DNA from: Slackia equolifaciens
Lineage (GTDB): Bacteria > Actinomycetota > Coriobacteriia > Coriobacteriales > Eggerthellaceae
Length of the DNA stretch: 64,000 bases
Direction of reading: 5' to 3'
Assembly (NCBI RefSeq): GCF_003725995.1
Contig: NZ_QIBX01000014.1
Coordinates: 1-64,000 of the forward strand
Shown piece after piece: positions 36,458 to 45,600 of this stretch. Under the pieces are notes generated by a model that saw nothing but the letters and a program-made list of their open reading frames with translations, searched no databases and was not told where the DNA came from. The translations under genes were made by a program, and so were the position numbers. Within the stretch, counting starts at the first letter, position 1. Each line of letters starts with the position of its first letter.

Positions 36458-37426
36458 TTACATGTTTGAATCGCTCATCCAGTACCTATGGCTTTGCAGC
36501 GCCGGCAGCACCTTTGCACGCAGAAGACTCTGCCTGAATTTAAAATCTCTCACTCTGACCCTACGCCGTTGGTGGGTGGCTCTGCATATGTCCCTTACGA
36601 GCTGATCGAAATAGAGTGGCTCTGCGATATCGCGATAGTAGACGGTCATGAGCTCGATTCCGCAGGCGAGAATGGCGTTTTTGCGGCGTTCATCACGCTC
36701 ATGAGCCTGTTCACCCGCATGGTAGGGTCGGCCATTGTATTCGAGGCCGAACTTAAGGCTTGACCACAACAGATCGACTTTGCGAATCCCTTTTTCAGTA
36801 GATACCTCCCGATTAAGCTCGGGTCGTTCAAACCCCATTCCGCCCAAACGCGTTGGGGCGGTTAGCATCGCAGCCATGGCGGTTTCCATCGGAGAGGCCG
36901 AGCCGTCGAGCACATACGTCGCCACAGCGCGCGCCGCCTTTACGCCCCGTTGACCTGAACAGGCACCCAAAAAAGCACGCAGACGCCTAACACTGGTCAA
37001 CGGCTCCCTCCGCCGAAAGCCCCGAGCATCATGAGGGTCAGGAGAATACGTTCCACACAACTCAAAACCGAGAAGCATCGCATCGACCTCCGAAAGCTGG
37101 CTTGCCATCTGAAGAAACACCAGTTCAGGAGCCGCAACAAGCAGGCCAGGAGCTGCCTGGATTATGGCGCGACGAGGAAGCGGCGCAGTATTCACGTGCC
37201 GCACCACCCCGGATGTTCCAGCGGTGTTCTTATCGGTGGCCACAAGAAGATGGACCGGTCGCTGGAGAACGAATTGCAGCGATGCCTCAGCAAGCGCCTC
37301 CTCGGCATTCGATATCGATGCGCTATCTATCTTTCCGGTTCGAGGCGCCGACATTACATGCGGGTCACGCTCGTCACTCGCCCTCAGATATTCGAGAGCA
37401 GATTGATGACTGAGGCAAATCGACAT
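36458..37426 (-). CDS. DUF559-like / Vsr-fold nuclease-domain protein
   Basis: The 322-aa protein has no close named family. Its C-terminal third has RKVDLLWSSLKFGLEYNGRPYHAGEQAHERDERRKNAILACGIELMTVYY, a layout of the DUF559/very-short-patch-repair endonuclease fold (conserved Asp, then E-x-x-G-x-x-H, then E/R-D-x-x-R). The N-terminal two thirds (SHQSALEYLRA...) resembles the leading part of actinobacterial AbiEi/DUF559 proteins. GAGGTG lies 5 nt before the ATG at 37426. It stands alone. A role in defence or DNA processing is possible but unproven. Confidence 0.65.
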   Translation of the reverse strand: MSICLSHQSALEYLRASDERDPHVMSAPRTGKIDSASISNAEEALAEASLQFVLQRPVHLLVATDKNTAGTSGVVRHVNTAPLPRRAIIQAAPGLLVAAPELVFLQMASQLSEVDAMLLGFELCGTYSPDPHDARGFRRREPLTSVRRLRAFLGACSGQRGVKAARAVATYVLDGSASPMETAMAAMLTAPTRLGGMGFERPELNREVSTEKGIRKVDLLWSSLKFGLEYNGRPYHAGEQAHERDERRKNAILACGIELMTVYYRDIAEPLYFDQLVRDICRATHQRRRVRVRDFKFRQSLLRAKVLPALQSHRYWMSDSNM

Positions 37427-37712
37427 GGCAACACCTCGCAACGCATCGGTTGCACACCCTCAAACGACTGAATTGCCGAGCGTGCGCAACGGGCTTCATG
37501 GCGCCAAAAAGTGTTGCGCGATTTTTCGGCGACGCGTTGTGCCACAACCAACAAAGAGGGTTTCCCCAAGGAAACACCAAATTTGATGGATCGGACAATC
37601 AAGCAACGGCGGCTCTTTTGTCAGAATCGACCCGTGTCGGGCAATTGCAACGCCTCAAGCAAGAGACGGCTCCTTCGAGAAGATGCCGAACTTGGCATCG
37701 CGCGAAAACTGG

Positions 37713-38867
37713 TTAATTCTCCAGCGTCCGCACGAACGTCTCCAGGCGATTAAGGCCTTCGGCGATGTCGTCCATCGAGCAGCAATACGACAAGCGCACG
37801 TATCCCTCCGCGCCAAATAGCGCGCCCGGAACCAACGCCACGCCCGCTTCTTTTATGAGGCGTTCGCAGAATTCCTCCGACGTCAATCCAAAACGCTCGA
37901 TCGAAGGGAACGCGTAGAAAGCGCCGTCGGGGCGATTCACAGGCAAACCAATTTCGTTGAGCCTACGAAGCACCAGATCGCGACGTTCTTGATACACCTC
38001 GAGCGCGGGCTCGATATCGGATTCGAGCGCCGCTACCGCCGCATGTTGCACGAACGACGGCACCGACGACACCATATACTGATGCATCTTGGCAGCCTGC
38101 GCGATGAACGACGCATCGGCGGCAATCCAGCCCAGACGCCAGCCCGTCATCGCGTACGGCTTGGAAAAGCTATCGCACACCACGATGCGGTCTCGAAGCT
38201 CCGGATGACGTGCGGCAAAGCTCTGAAACCCTTCCGCGTACACGAGACGTCCGTATACGTCATCGCAAATTACGAACACATCGCGCTCGCGAGCGAAATC
38301 AGCCACGGCGTCAAGGCTATCTTCGCTCAGAACGCAGCCGGTGGGGTTATTGGGAGATGTAATGATGATCGCCTTGGTGCGGTCGGTTGCGGCGGCAGTC
38401 AGCATATCGCGCGTAATTTGGAAACCCGCCGGGCACGTATCCATAAAGACGGGCGTGGCGCGGCTGAGGGTGGCGATGGATTCGTACAAGATATACGCCG
38501 GCGCAGGAATGATCACCTCGTCGCCAGGATTGAGCATGGTGCTGAGCGCGGCGAACAACGCCTCGGTGGCGCCGCTGGTCACCACGATTTCATCGGGCGT
38601 GTAGCCCAATGCCGCAAGTCCGCGCACGTCACGCATATGGGCAGCGATCGCCTCGCGCAGATACGGCTGGCCGTTATTGGCGGGATAGTGAGTCAGATTT
38701 GCGGCAAGATCGGCCGTTACCTGCAATTTTACCGCCTCATCGGTATTGCCGTCCGGTTCGCCCAGCGTAAGCGAAATGCAGCCGGGCGTGGCCTTGGCCA
38801 TCGCAGAGAATCGGCGAATACCGGAAGGTTTCAAACTGTCGAGCGTCGAGTTGAGCGTGAGTGGCAT
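37713..38867 (-). CDS. PLP-dependent class I/II aminotransferase
   Basis: The 384-aa fold-type I aminotransferase of the aspartate/aromatic group (AspC/PatA-like) has LGEPDGNTDEAV, YPANNGQPYLREAIAAH, VTSGATEALFAAL, SPNNPTGCVL, CDDVYGRLVY and the PLP-lysine motif DSFSKPYAMTGWRLGW. AAGGAG lies 7 nt before the ATG at 38867; the long upstream open frame is not used. The substrate cannot be decided; an aspartate, alanine or N-acetyl-LL-diaminopimelate (PatA) role would all be compatible. Confidence 0.88.
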   Translation of the reverse strand: MPLTLNSTLDSLKPSGIRRFSAMAKATPGCISLTLGEPDGNTDEAVKLQVTADLAANLTHYPANNGQPYLREAIAAHMRDVRGLAALGYTPDEIVVTSGATEALFAALSTMLNPGDEVIIPAPAYILYESIATLSRATPVFMDTCPAGFQITRDMLTAAATDRTKAIIITSPNNPTGCVLSEDSLDAVADFARERDVFVICDDVYGRLVYAEGFQSFAARHPELRDRIVVCDSFSKPYAMTGWRLGWIAADASFIAQAAKMHQYMVSSVPSFVQHAAVAALESDIEPALEVYQERRDLVLRRLNEIGLPVNRPDGAFYAFPSIERFGLTSEEFCERLIKEAGVALVPGALFGAEGYVRLSYCCSMDDIAEGLNRLETFVRTLEN

Positions 38868-39391
38868 GACATACTCCTTGGTTATTGGGATCAAGGACTG
38901 ATTATACCGCCCGTTCTGTAGCTGCGAGCCAGCACAAACATTCGGCACCGTTTCATCGGGCGGCAGTGAATAGCCTGCCAGACATTTAGTTTGTATCTTG
39001 CAGCATCTCAACACCACAGTGGACGATGGGGCACAGTGGCAAATGGGTCGCAAACCCTTTCCTGTGCGGCATCAACCCGCCGGATTACCCACCATCGCAT
39101 GCTGGCGCACAAAACCGCCCAACCCCTGCGCGCTTTTCTCCGCGCGATTTTGGCTACAAATATTATTTGTAGCGCGCCAATATAGCAACCGCTTCTCGCG
39201 CAGCCAAACGCATCGGATACTTCAATTCAGCCTGATGATGTTGAAAAGCATCGCGGCAAGTCTTTTGCGCGCACTTGGTCCAAGAACCATACGTGCTCAA
39301 CTTGCATCCATATAAACGGGGCAAGCCATGCGCCGAAGACTTAACACAGGGAGGTGCCGACGCATACGGCACGAAAGAAAGGGTGATAGTT
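38868..39391. other. divergent promoter region, aminotransferase / flavoprotein
   Basis: No gene is seen. A perfect 21-bp palindrome lies at 39153-39173. Otherwise unremarkable. Confidence 0.45.
39153..39173. promoter_or_regulatory. perfect 21-bp palindrome, probable operator
   Basis: Arms GCTACAAATA and TATTTGTAGC flank one central T. The core has the T-N11-A form of LysR boxes (ACAAATATTATTTGT). It is about 220 bp upstream of the Tat flavoprotein gene, and a LysR gene lies just beyond that gene. Confidence 0.6.
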
Positions 39392-41032
39392 ATGACCAAG
39401 GAACTCGATATTTCCCGTCGTTCGTTCTTGGGAATCGGAGCCGCCGCCGCAGGCGTTGGCGCCCTAGGTATGTTTGGCTGCACGCCAAGCACGCCCGCCA
39501 ACAACGAATCCGCTGACGAGCAGGGTCAGGCCGAAGCCAGCGAGCTCGCCCCCGCCGACTCCACCGAGGAGTGCGACGTTGTTGTGGTGGGCATGGGAAC
39601 CAGCGGCTGCGTCGCTGCTTCCGCTGCGGCGCGCGAAGGCGCCAAAGTGATTGGCCTCGACCGCGCAAACTCAATGGCGGGAACCAACGCCGCGAATGTG
39701 TCCGGCGTTTTCGCCGTTGGCTCCACACCCGAACTCGCCGAGCCCAATGCGTTAACCGTTGAGGACATGTTTAAGTTCATCTGGGAGGGCACCCATTATC
39801 AGAGCAATGCCCCCGCTCTTCGCAACCTCCTTGAAGCGTCAGGCAAGGGCATGGATCTGATGATTGATGCCGGTGTGCCTTTCATGTACGCCTTCCAAGG
39901 AGCCGACGAGAACACCGCCCTCCTCAACCGCGGCGGCCATATCTATGCCACAAGCGGCGAAGAGCGTGCTACGGCACTGCAGGGCATGATGGACTCTTTC
40001 GGCGTTGATTCTCGTTGGGAATGCGAGGCAACCAACCTTCTGGTCGAAGATGGAAAAGTGGTTGGCGTGCGCTACACCGCATCCGACAGCTCCACGGTGG
40101 ACATCAAGGCCAAGAACGTCATTGTTGCCACCGGCGGTTTCATGCAGAACGAAGAGATGCTGCGCAAATACTACGCAGGCGGCTTGATGTACGGTCCCGG
40201 CAACCTGTACAACGATGGCGCAGGCATCAACATGGCTATCGCAGCAGGCGCTCAAATCGGCAAAAACTTCAGCACTTCCATCAACGAGTCTGGCGCCTGC
40301 AATATGAAGTCTTCCGTTCGCTTCGTTAGCCTGACTGACTGCAACGAGACGCCCGTGCTCAGCATGCCCCTGTTCGGCGGATTGTTCGTGAATCGTATGG
40401 GCGACCGTTTCCTCGACGAGGGGAAGATGGCGAAGCAAACCATGTACTGCGGCGAGCCCCTTCTGCGTGAAGGTCGTTATTACGCCATCGTTGATCAGGG
40501 CTTTGTTGACCAGCTGGCCTCGAATCCTGCACGCGATTTCATCACCGACGACGCCTTCACCAACATGGCCCCCAACGTTCAAATGGGCTTCGAGGGCAAA
40601 ACGATGAGTTCTTTGCCCGACCAGCTCGAACTTGGCATCGAAGAGGGCTGGGTCTGGCGTGCTGACACCTTCGAAGAACTTGCCGAGGCCGCTAGCCTTG
40701 CCAACCTCGCCACCACAGCCGAAGCCTATAACGGTTACTGCCAGAACGGCCATGACGACGAAATGTTCAAAGAAGCTCAATTCCTGCGCGAGCTTGCAGA
40801 GGGACCCTTCTACGCTATCGAGCTCGAGGCCGCAGCATGGGTGACCCTCGGCGGCATCAAGACCGATGGACATTGCCGCGCGGTCAACGCCGACTCCCAG
40901 CCTATCGAAGGCCTCTTCATCGCGGGCGTTGATGGCGATTTCTGGGCCGTACCGTATTTCCAAGGTGGATCGTGCCAGGGCTTCTGCGTCGCAAGCGGCT
41001 ATCTCGCAGGCGTGACGGCGGCGCAAGCATAA
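39392..41032 (+). CDS. Tat-exported FAD-dependent reductase (fumarate reductase-like flavoprotein)
   Basis: The 546-aa protein has a twin-arginine signal (DISRRSFLGIGAAAAGVGALGMFGC, Arg 9-10) with a Cys at residue 30 that could be lipidated. The FAD_binding_2 domain has the dinucleotide fold VVVVGMGTSGCVAAS, the mid motif NVIVATGGFMQNEEML and C-terminal GLFIAGVDGDFWAVPYFQGGSCQGFCVASGYLAG. The family includes fumarate, urocanate, cinnamate and steroid or drug reductases (e.g. cardiac glycoside reductase) of gut Coriobacteriia, which receive electrons outside the membrane. No heme or FMN domain is fused, so a separate cytochrome partner is expected, and none is adjacent. The start at 39392 has AAAGGG upstream. 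The substrate is unknown; a LysR regulator sits next door. Confidence 0.88.
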   Translation: MTKELDISRRSFLGIGAAAAGVGALGMFGCTPSTPANNESADEQGQAEASELAPADSTEECDVVVVGMGTSGCVAASAAAREGAKVIGLDRANSMAGTNAANVSGVFAVGSTPELAEPNALTVEDMFKFIWEGTHYQSNAPALRNLLEASGKGMDLMIDAGVPFMYAFQGADENTALLNRGGHIYATSGEERATALQGMMDSFGVDSRWECEATNLLVEDGKVVGVRYTASDSSTVDIKAKNVIVATGGFMQNEEMLRKYYAGGLMYGPGNLYNDGAGINMAIAAGAQIGKNFSTSINESGACNMKSSVRFVSLTDCNETPVLSMPLFGGLFVNRMGDRFLDEGKMAKQTMYCGEPLLREGRYYAIVDQGFVDQLASNPARDFITDDAFTNMAPNVQMGFEGKTMSSLPDQLELGIEEGWVWRADTFEELAEAASLANLATTAEAYNGYCQNGHDDEMFKEAQFLRELAEGPFYAIELEAAAWVTLGGIKTDGHCRAVNADSQPIEGLFIAGVDGDFWAVPYFQGGSCQGFCVASGYLAGVTAAQA

Positions 41033-41049
41033 AGGCTGCGTCTCAATAT

Positions 41050-41077
41050 GGGCAGTCGTTTTTACGCGCGACTGCCC
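41050..41077 (+). terminator. hairpin after the flavoprotein gene
   Basis: GGGCAGTCG and CGACTGCCC (9 bp, 10-nt loop) lie 17 bp after the stop codon. There is no U-tract, so confidence is moderate. Confidence 0.5.
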
Positions 41078-41276
41078 GGCAACCCAGCGAACGGCTACAA
41101 GCGTCCAAAAGCTACCAACCTCACCCCTCCTCCAGGAAGAACCCCTCCTTTCTTCCCTCCGCATCGCGCCGTGTCGTACGTATCTGCAGCACGGCGCGAT
41201 GCATATTGGGGCGCGGCGGTGTAGCCAATCATCGCGCCACTGCCCAAAAAGACAGAGATACATCCTGGGCATTACG

Positions 41277-42194
41277 CTATACAGCACCGCCGTCAAGCGA
41301 CACGCCGCAGCACGACGCGATATACGATCGCAGCAACCGAGCCGCCGGCTTTATCTTTCCTGCCTCTCCGTATGCCAGATATAGGCTGAGAGAGAAATCG
41401 TCTTCGTCAGCGAGAGGTTTGTAGACGATCCCCTCGGTTTCATTTAACGCAAGATGCACCGGAGTAAAGTTCACCCCTTCGCCCCGTTTCACGAAATCGT
41501 AGGCATTTTCTACGCTAAACGGCATCATTGCATACGTCGGCCTAAACCCATACCTCTCACACGCGGCAGTGAGAAGCCTTACGGTCAGATTAAGGTCGGG
41601 TGGAGGAAAAATCGGAACGCCTTTTAAATCGGAAAAGTGGATGGATTCCTTATCGGCCAAAGGATGGCTCACGCTCATCGCAACCTTGAACCGCGCATCG
41701 GCCACCTTGATTGATTCAAAATACTTCGCATCGGGGCGACCGGCCACTAACGCAACGTCTGCCGTTCCATGTTCTATAGCCGCCAAGCACGCATCGCTTG
41801 ATGATTCGAATACCCGAAGGTCCACGTTGGGGTACTCATTCTTAAACTCCTGCAAGCTCCTCAGAGAAAACGATCCCCCGGTCGAAGGGATGGCGGCCGA
41901 AGCGTAGGCAAATCCAACAACCCCTTCCCAAGCGCTTTTATACTGCAGGGCCGTAAGTTTCAAATCGCCTACTTGACCGATGATTCGCTCTGCGGCGTCG
42001 AGGGCGCGCGAGCCAAAATCCGTCAACGAGACGCCCGAGGGATGGCGGTCGAACAACGGAAGACCGAGCTCATGCTCGAGCGAAGAAACCGCTGCCGAGA
42101 TTGCCTGCTGCGTCACGTACACTTTTTTCGCGGCAGCAGAAAAGGACCCCGCTTCCGCCGCCTGGACAAAGTATTCCAACTGCCTAATATCCAC
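41277..42194 (-). CDS. LysR-family transcriptional regulator
   Basis: The 305-aa protein has an N-terminal winged HTH: IRQLEYFVQAAEAGSFSAAAKKVYVTQQAISAAVSSLEHELGLPLFDR, residues about 3-50. A LysR substrate-binding domain (about 90-300) follows. The start is taken as the GTG at 42194, preceded by GGGAGGGG; the frame continues upstream but without homology. It converges with the flavoprotein reductase gene and probably senses its substrate; the palindrome at 39153-39173 is a candidate target. Confidence 0.87.
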   Translation of the reverse strand: MDIRQLEYFVQAAEAGSFSAAAKKVYVTQQAISAAVSSLEHELGLPLFDRHPSGVSLTDFGSRALDAAERIIGQVGDLKLTALQYKSAWEGVVGFAYASAAIPSTGGSFSLRSLQEFKNEYPNVDLRVFESSSDACLAAIEHGTADVALVAGRPDAKYFESIKVADARFKVAMSVSHPLADKESIHFSDLKGVPIFPPPDLNLTVRLLTAACERYGFRPTYAMMPFSVENAYDFVKRGEGVNFTPVHLALNETEGIVYKPLADEDDFSLSLYLAYGEAGKIKPAARLLRSYIASCCGVSLDGGAV

Positions 42195-42344
42195 GATTCC
42201 CCTCCCGACCCCCACCGATACGCCAGAGGGAGCTTTCCCCGATACTGGCATCATAACGTACGCGGTTGGCGGAAACACAATCCGAGCCCCAATCGTGACG
42301 AAAGAGGCATCGAAATACGCCAGTCGAAGGAGGGGCCCCAGCAT

Positions 42345-42371
42345 AAAAAAGCGGCTCTCGGAAGAGCCGCC
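42345..42371 (-). terminator. intrinsic terminator of citrate synthase gene
   Basis: On the minus strand GCGGCTC and GAGCCGC (7 bp, 6-nt loop) are followed by TTTTTT, 24 bp past the gltA stop. Confidence 0.9.
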
Positions 42372-42394
42372 CATTCTTTACTCTCGCTTAGTCT

Positions 42395-43882
42395 TTAGTT
42401 GCCCGATTGCCTTTGCTCCATGGGAACATAATCTCGAGCGTGACCCGTTTTTTTGTAAGCGGGGCGCATGATGCGTTTGCTGGACACGATTTCCTCGAAA
42501 CGATGCGCGCTCCAGCCCGCCATACGGGCACACGCGAAAATAGGCGTCAGCAAATCGCGCGGAATGCCCAGCGCGGTATACACACAGCCGCTGTACAGGT
42601 CAACATTCGCACAGATATCCTTGCTCTTTCCCGCTTCGGCGAGCAGCACGGGCGCCAGACGCTCGATAATCTCGAGGAGGCGGAAGTCGGCCTCGAACTC
42701 GGTGCCCGCCACCACGCGCTCGGCGTACTTGTGGCACAACTTGGCGCGCGGGTCGCTCTTGGTATACACCGCATGACCCATACCGTAAATCAAGCCGGTC
42801 CGGTCGTAGGCCTCCTTGCGCACAATCTTACGCAGGTAATCGGCCACTTGGCCTTCGTCGGTGATGTCGGCCACATGCTCCTTGATGTCGTCGGTCATGT
42901 TGAGCGTGCGGTTGTTCGCACCGCCGTGACGCGCGCCCTTCAGGCTGCCGATGGCGCCCGCATAAGCCGAGTACGGATCGGTATCGGCGCTGGTCAAGCA
43001 GCGGCAGGTGAACGTCGAGTTGTTGCCGCCGCCATGCTCGGCATGCAGCATGAGCATGAGGTCGAGCAGATGCGCCTCCTCGGACGTAAACGAGCGATCG
43101 GGGCGCAGCATGGAAAGGATGGTCTCCGCCGTAGTCTGACCCGGGATGTAGTGATGGATAAACATCGAGTCGCCGAAGAATTTATCGCGCATCACGTGGT
43201 ACGACAGCACCATAATGCGCGGCAGACGCGAAAGCAGCATGATGGCCGCATCCACCTCGTGCTCGAGCGTGCGATCTTCGGCGTGCGGGTCAAACGCGTA
43301 CAGCTGCAACACCGATCGAGCCATGGCGTTCATGATGTCACGCGTGGGCGGCTTCATGATGTAATTGGCGGTGAAGCCATCGGGCAGGTTACGCGCCGCA
43401 TCAAGCAACGTGCGGAACGACGTCAACTGTTCTGCCGTGGGAAGCTCGCCCGCCATCAGCAGATACGCTGTTTCCTCAAAGCCGAACCGGCCCTCTTCGA
43501 CCACATGGTCAACCAAATCGTTGATACTGTAGCCACGGTACGACAGGCGCCCTTCATCAGGGATTTTATCCCCCTCGGACACCACATAGCCGTGGACGTT
43601 GGATATGTTGGTTACACCCACCACGACGCCGGTTCCGTCAGCGTTGCGCAGGCCTCGCTTCACATCGTATGCGCTGTAGTAGCAGGGGTCAATCGAATGA
43701 ATGTGGGATAAATCGGAATAAAGAGGGAGCGATCGTTTAATCTCCGCAGCCACCACGGCGGGGTCGGCAGCGAGGTTGTCGGGATCGGACAGGCCTGTTT
43801 GAGCTGCGACGGAAGCGGCGGTTCGCTCGACGGGAGCGAAGGAGCCGGGAGCCGTCCGCCCGGTGTGAGCGGATATGTTCAT
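42395..43882 (-). CDS. gltA: citrate synthase
   Basis: Citrate synthase condenses acetyl-CoA and oxaloacetate. The 495-aa protein is longer than the usual 370-430 aa, with about 90 extra residues at the N-terminus. Active-site regions are present: RLSYRGYSINDLVD, LMLHAEHGGGNNSTFTCR (first catalytic His), LKGARHGGANNRTL (second His) and YGMGHAVYTKSDPRA (His and Asp region). The start at 43882 has GAAAGGG 5 nt upstream. It is flanked by terminators on both sides, so it is monocistronic. In an anaerobe without a full TCA cycle it would serve glutamate synthesis. Confidence 0.93.
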   Translation of the reverse strand: MNISAHTGRTAPGSFAPVERTAASVAAQTGLSDPDNLAADPAVVAAEIKRSLPLYSDLSHIHSIDPCYYSAYDVKRGLRNADGTGVVVGVTNISNVHGYVVSEGDKIPDEGRLSYRGYSINDLVDHVVEEGRFGFEETAYLLMAGELPTAEQLTSFRTLLDAARNLPDGFTANYIMKPPTRDIMNAMARSVLQLYAFDPHAEDRTLEHEVDAAIMLLSRLPRIMVLSYHVMRDKFFGDSMFIHHYIPGQTTAETILSMLRPDRSFTSEEAHLLDLMLMLHAEHGGGNNSTFTCRCLTSADTDPYSAYAGAIGSLKGARHGGANNRTLNMTDDIKEHVADITDEGQVADYLRKIVRKEAYDRTGLIYGMGHAVYTKSDPRAKLCHKYAERVVAGTEFEADFRLLEIIERLAPVLLAEAGKSKDICANVDLYSGCVYTALGIPRDLLTPIFACARMAGWSAHRFEEIVSSKRIMRPAYKKTGHARDYVPMEQRQSGN

Positions 43883-44029
43883 ATAAACCCTTTCGTCATG
43901 CATGAATCCCTTCAAGGCATGGGCACTATAGTACGCGATAGCGCGCACGTTGGGAACGACGAAATCAAGCTGTGACGCAGCCGTTACGGAGAGCGGTAAG
44001 GGCGTGCGGCATCGCTATGCGACTCTCGG

Positions 44030-44084
44030 AACAATAAAACGATTCCGAACTTTCCTCAATTCAAAGAAAAGTTCGGAATCGTTT
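44030..44084 (-). terminator. intrinsic terminator of the DUF1015 gene
   Basis: A perfect 17-bp stem (44037-44053 with 44068-44084, loop 14 nt) is followed on the minus strand by TTTTATTG. It ends the serine cluster and precedes gltA. Confidence 0.88.
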
Positions 44085-44116
44085 GAATTCGAGGCTGCGC
44101 GTTACCTCAGGCGCGG

Positions 44117-45397
44117 TTAGTCATCGAGACGATGAATGAACAGGCCGCTTCGCAGCTTTGGCTCAAACCAGGTGCTCTTGGGAGGCATCAGGCGTTCGGC
44201 ATCCGCCACAGCCATGAGCTCGTCGATCGACGTGGGGAACATCGCGAACGCGACCGCGGGCCCCCTCTCTTTCAACGTGCCCGCCTCGCGCGCGGACTCA
44301 TCAGCGAGCATCACACGATGCTCAAGCGCATGCAGACCACGAATGCCGCCCACGAATTCGACGCGCGGATCGGTTCGCGGGTCATCGATGCCCAGCACGG
44401 GCCCCAATACGCGCTCCTGCAGAATGGCCACATCGAGCCCCGCCACCGGGTCATCGTTTTCCAGCTCGGGCAGCACGCCCAAGCCATACCACTCTCCGTC
44501 CACATACATGCCAACAGCGCCCTTGTCCACCGGATCGAGCAGCTGCGATTGCTTATGCAGAACCTCGAACGTATCCTGCACGCGCGCAAGAAATTCTTCT
44601 ACGGTTAAGCCGTTCAGATCGTGCACCACGCGGTTGTACGGCAAAATAGCCAGCTCGCTTGCAGGAAAGAGAACCGAAAGGAAATAGTTGAATTCTTCGG
44701 ACCCGTCATAATCGGGATGCTCGGCGCGGCGGGCGAGGCCAACCTTCACGGCCGATGCGGTGCGGTGGTGCCCATCGGCAACGTAGGCCGCCGGCACACC
44801 CGCGAACGCCTGAGCAAGCGCCTCCACATCGGCCGGCGCACCAATGCGCCACGCGCGATGCGCCACGCCATCGTCGGCCACGAAATCGTAGAGCGGCTCT
44901 TGCGAACGCGCCTGTTCCACAAGTTGCGCCACTTGTGCGTTGTCGCGGTACGCAAGAAAAATCGGACCCGTCTGGGCATCCAGCGCGTCGATGTGGCTGA
45001 TACGATCGCGCTCCTTGGCCTCAAGCGTGTTCTCATGCTTCTTGATGGTGCCGTTCAGGTAATCGTCTATCAGGCAGCACGCCACGATGCCCGTTTGCAC
45101 ACGCCCGTCCATCTCAAGCTCATACAGGTAAAAGCACGGGGCTTCGTCGCACACGAACGTTCCGTCCTCCACTCGCGCATCGAACAGCTCGCGGGCTTTG
45201 GCATAGACCTCGGGCGCATACATATCAGCGTCGGGCGCAAACTGGGTTTCGGGGCGATCGATATTCAAAAACGAGAGAGGCTTGCCCTCCACCGCACGCC
45301 GGGCCTCGGTACGGTCATACACGTCATACGGCAGCGCCGCCACCTGCGCCGCAACATCTTCGCGAGGGCGGATGGCTGCAAACGGCTTAATAAGCAT
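44117..45397 (-). CDS. DUF1015 family protein, serine-cluster partner
   Basis: The 426-aa protein matches DUF1015: IKPFAAIRPREDVAAQVAALPYDVYDRTEAR at the N-terminus, then FLNIDRPE, IKKHENTLEAKERDR, YVADGHHRTASAVK and a C-terminal PKSTWFEPKLRSGLFIHRLDD. The DGHHRT and KHE motifs look catalytic or metal-binding. DUF1015 genes commonly neighbour serA and serC, as here (serC-serA-DUF1015 on one strand). No phosphoserine phosphatase (serB) is in the cluster, so this protein is a candidate for that missing step; this is inference from context. It is preceded by a long inverted repeat (45438-45583) and followed by a strong terminator. Confidence 0.85.
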   Translation of the reverse strand: MLIKPFAAIRPREDVAAQVAALPYDVYDRTEARRAVEGKPLSFLNIDRPETQFAPDADMYAPEVYAKARELFDARVEDGTFVCDEAPCFYLYELEMDGRVQTGIVACCLIDDYLNGTIKKHENTLEAKERDRISHIDALDAQTGPIFLAYRDNAQVAQLVEQARSQEPLYDFVADDGVAHRAWRIGAPADVEALAQAFAGVPAAYVADGHHRTASAVKVGLARRAEHPDYDGSEEFNYFLSVLFPASELAILPYNRVVHDLNGLTVEEFLARVQDTFEVLHKQSQLLDPVDKGAVGMYVDGEWYGLGVLPELENDDPVAGLDVAILQERVLGPVLGIDDPRTDPRVEFVGGIRGLHALEHRVMLADESAREAGTLKERGPAVAFAMFPTSIDELMAVADAERLMPPKSTWFEPKLRSGLFIHRLDD

Positions 45398-45437
45398 AGG
45401 GAGTTCCTTTCATCGTGCCCCGCTACACACTCAGCAG

Positions 45438-45583
45438 CCGGAAGGGTCGCTTGTCCCGAAAAGGCAGCATTCGGCTTTCTCAAATAATTCAATTCAAAAA
45501 CTGATAAGCCTAGTGAGGCGCATAGCAAGCGAAGCGAGCGCTAGCTGAACGGGTGTGCCGTTCGGGGCAGGCGACCCTTCCGG
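45438..45583. repeat. 146-bp inverted-repeat structure between serA and the DUF1015 gene
   Basis: CCGGAAGGGTCGC (45438-45450) and GCGACCCTTCCGG (45571-45583) are a perfect 13-bp inverted pair. An inner CCCGAA/TTCGGG pair extends the stem after a 4-nt symmetric internal loop. The interior has further small dyads around GCGAAGCGAGCGC. It fills almost the whole gap of 203 bp. It could be a REP/MITE-type insertion or a structured RNA affecting relative expression of the two genes. Confidence 0.7.
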
Positions 45584-45600
45584 CGGACGGCAACGGATGA

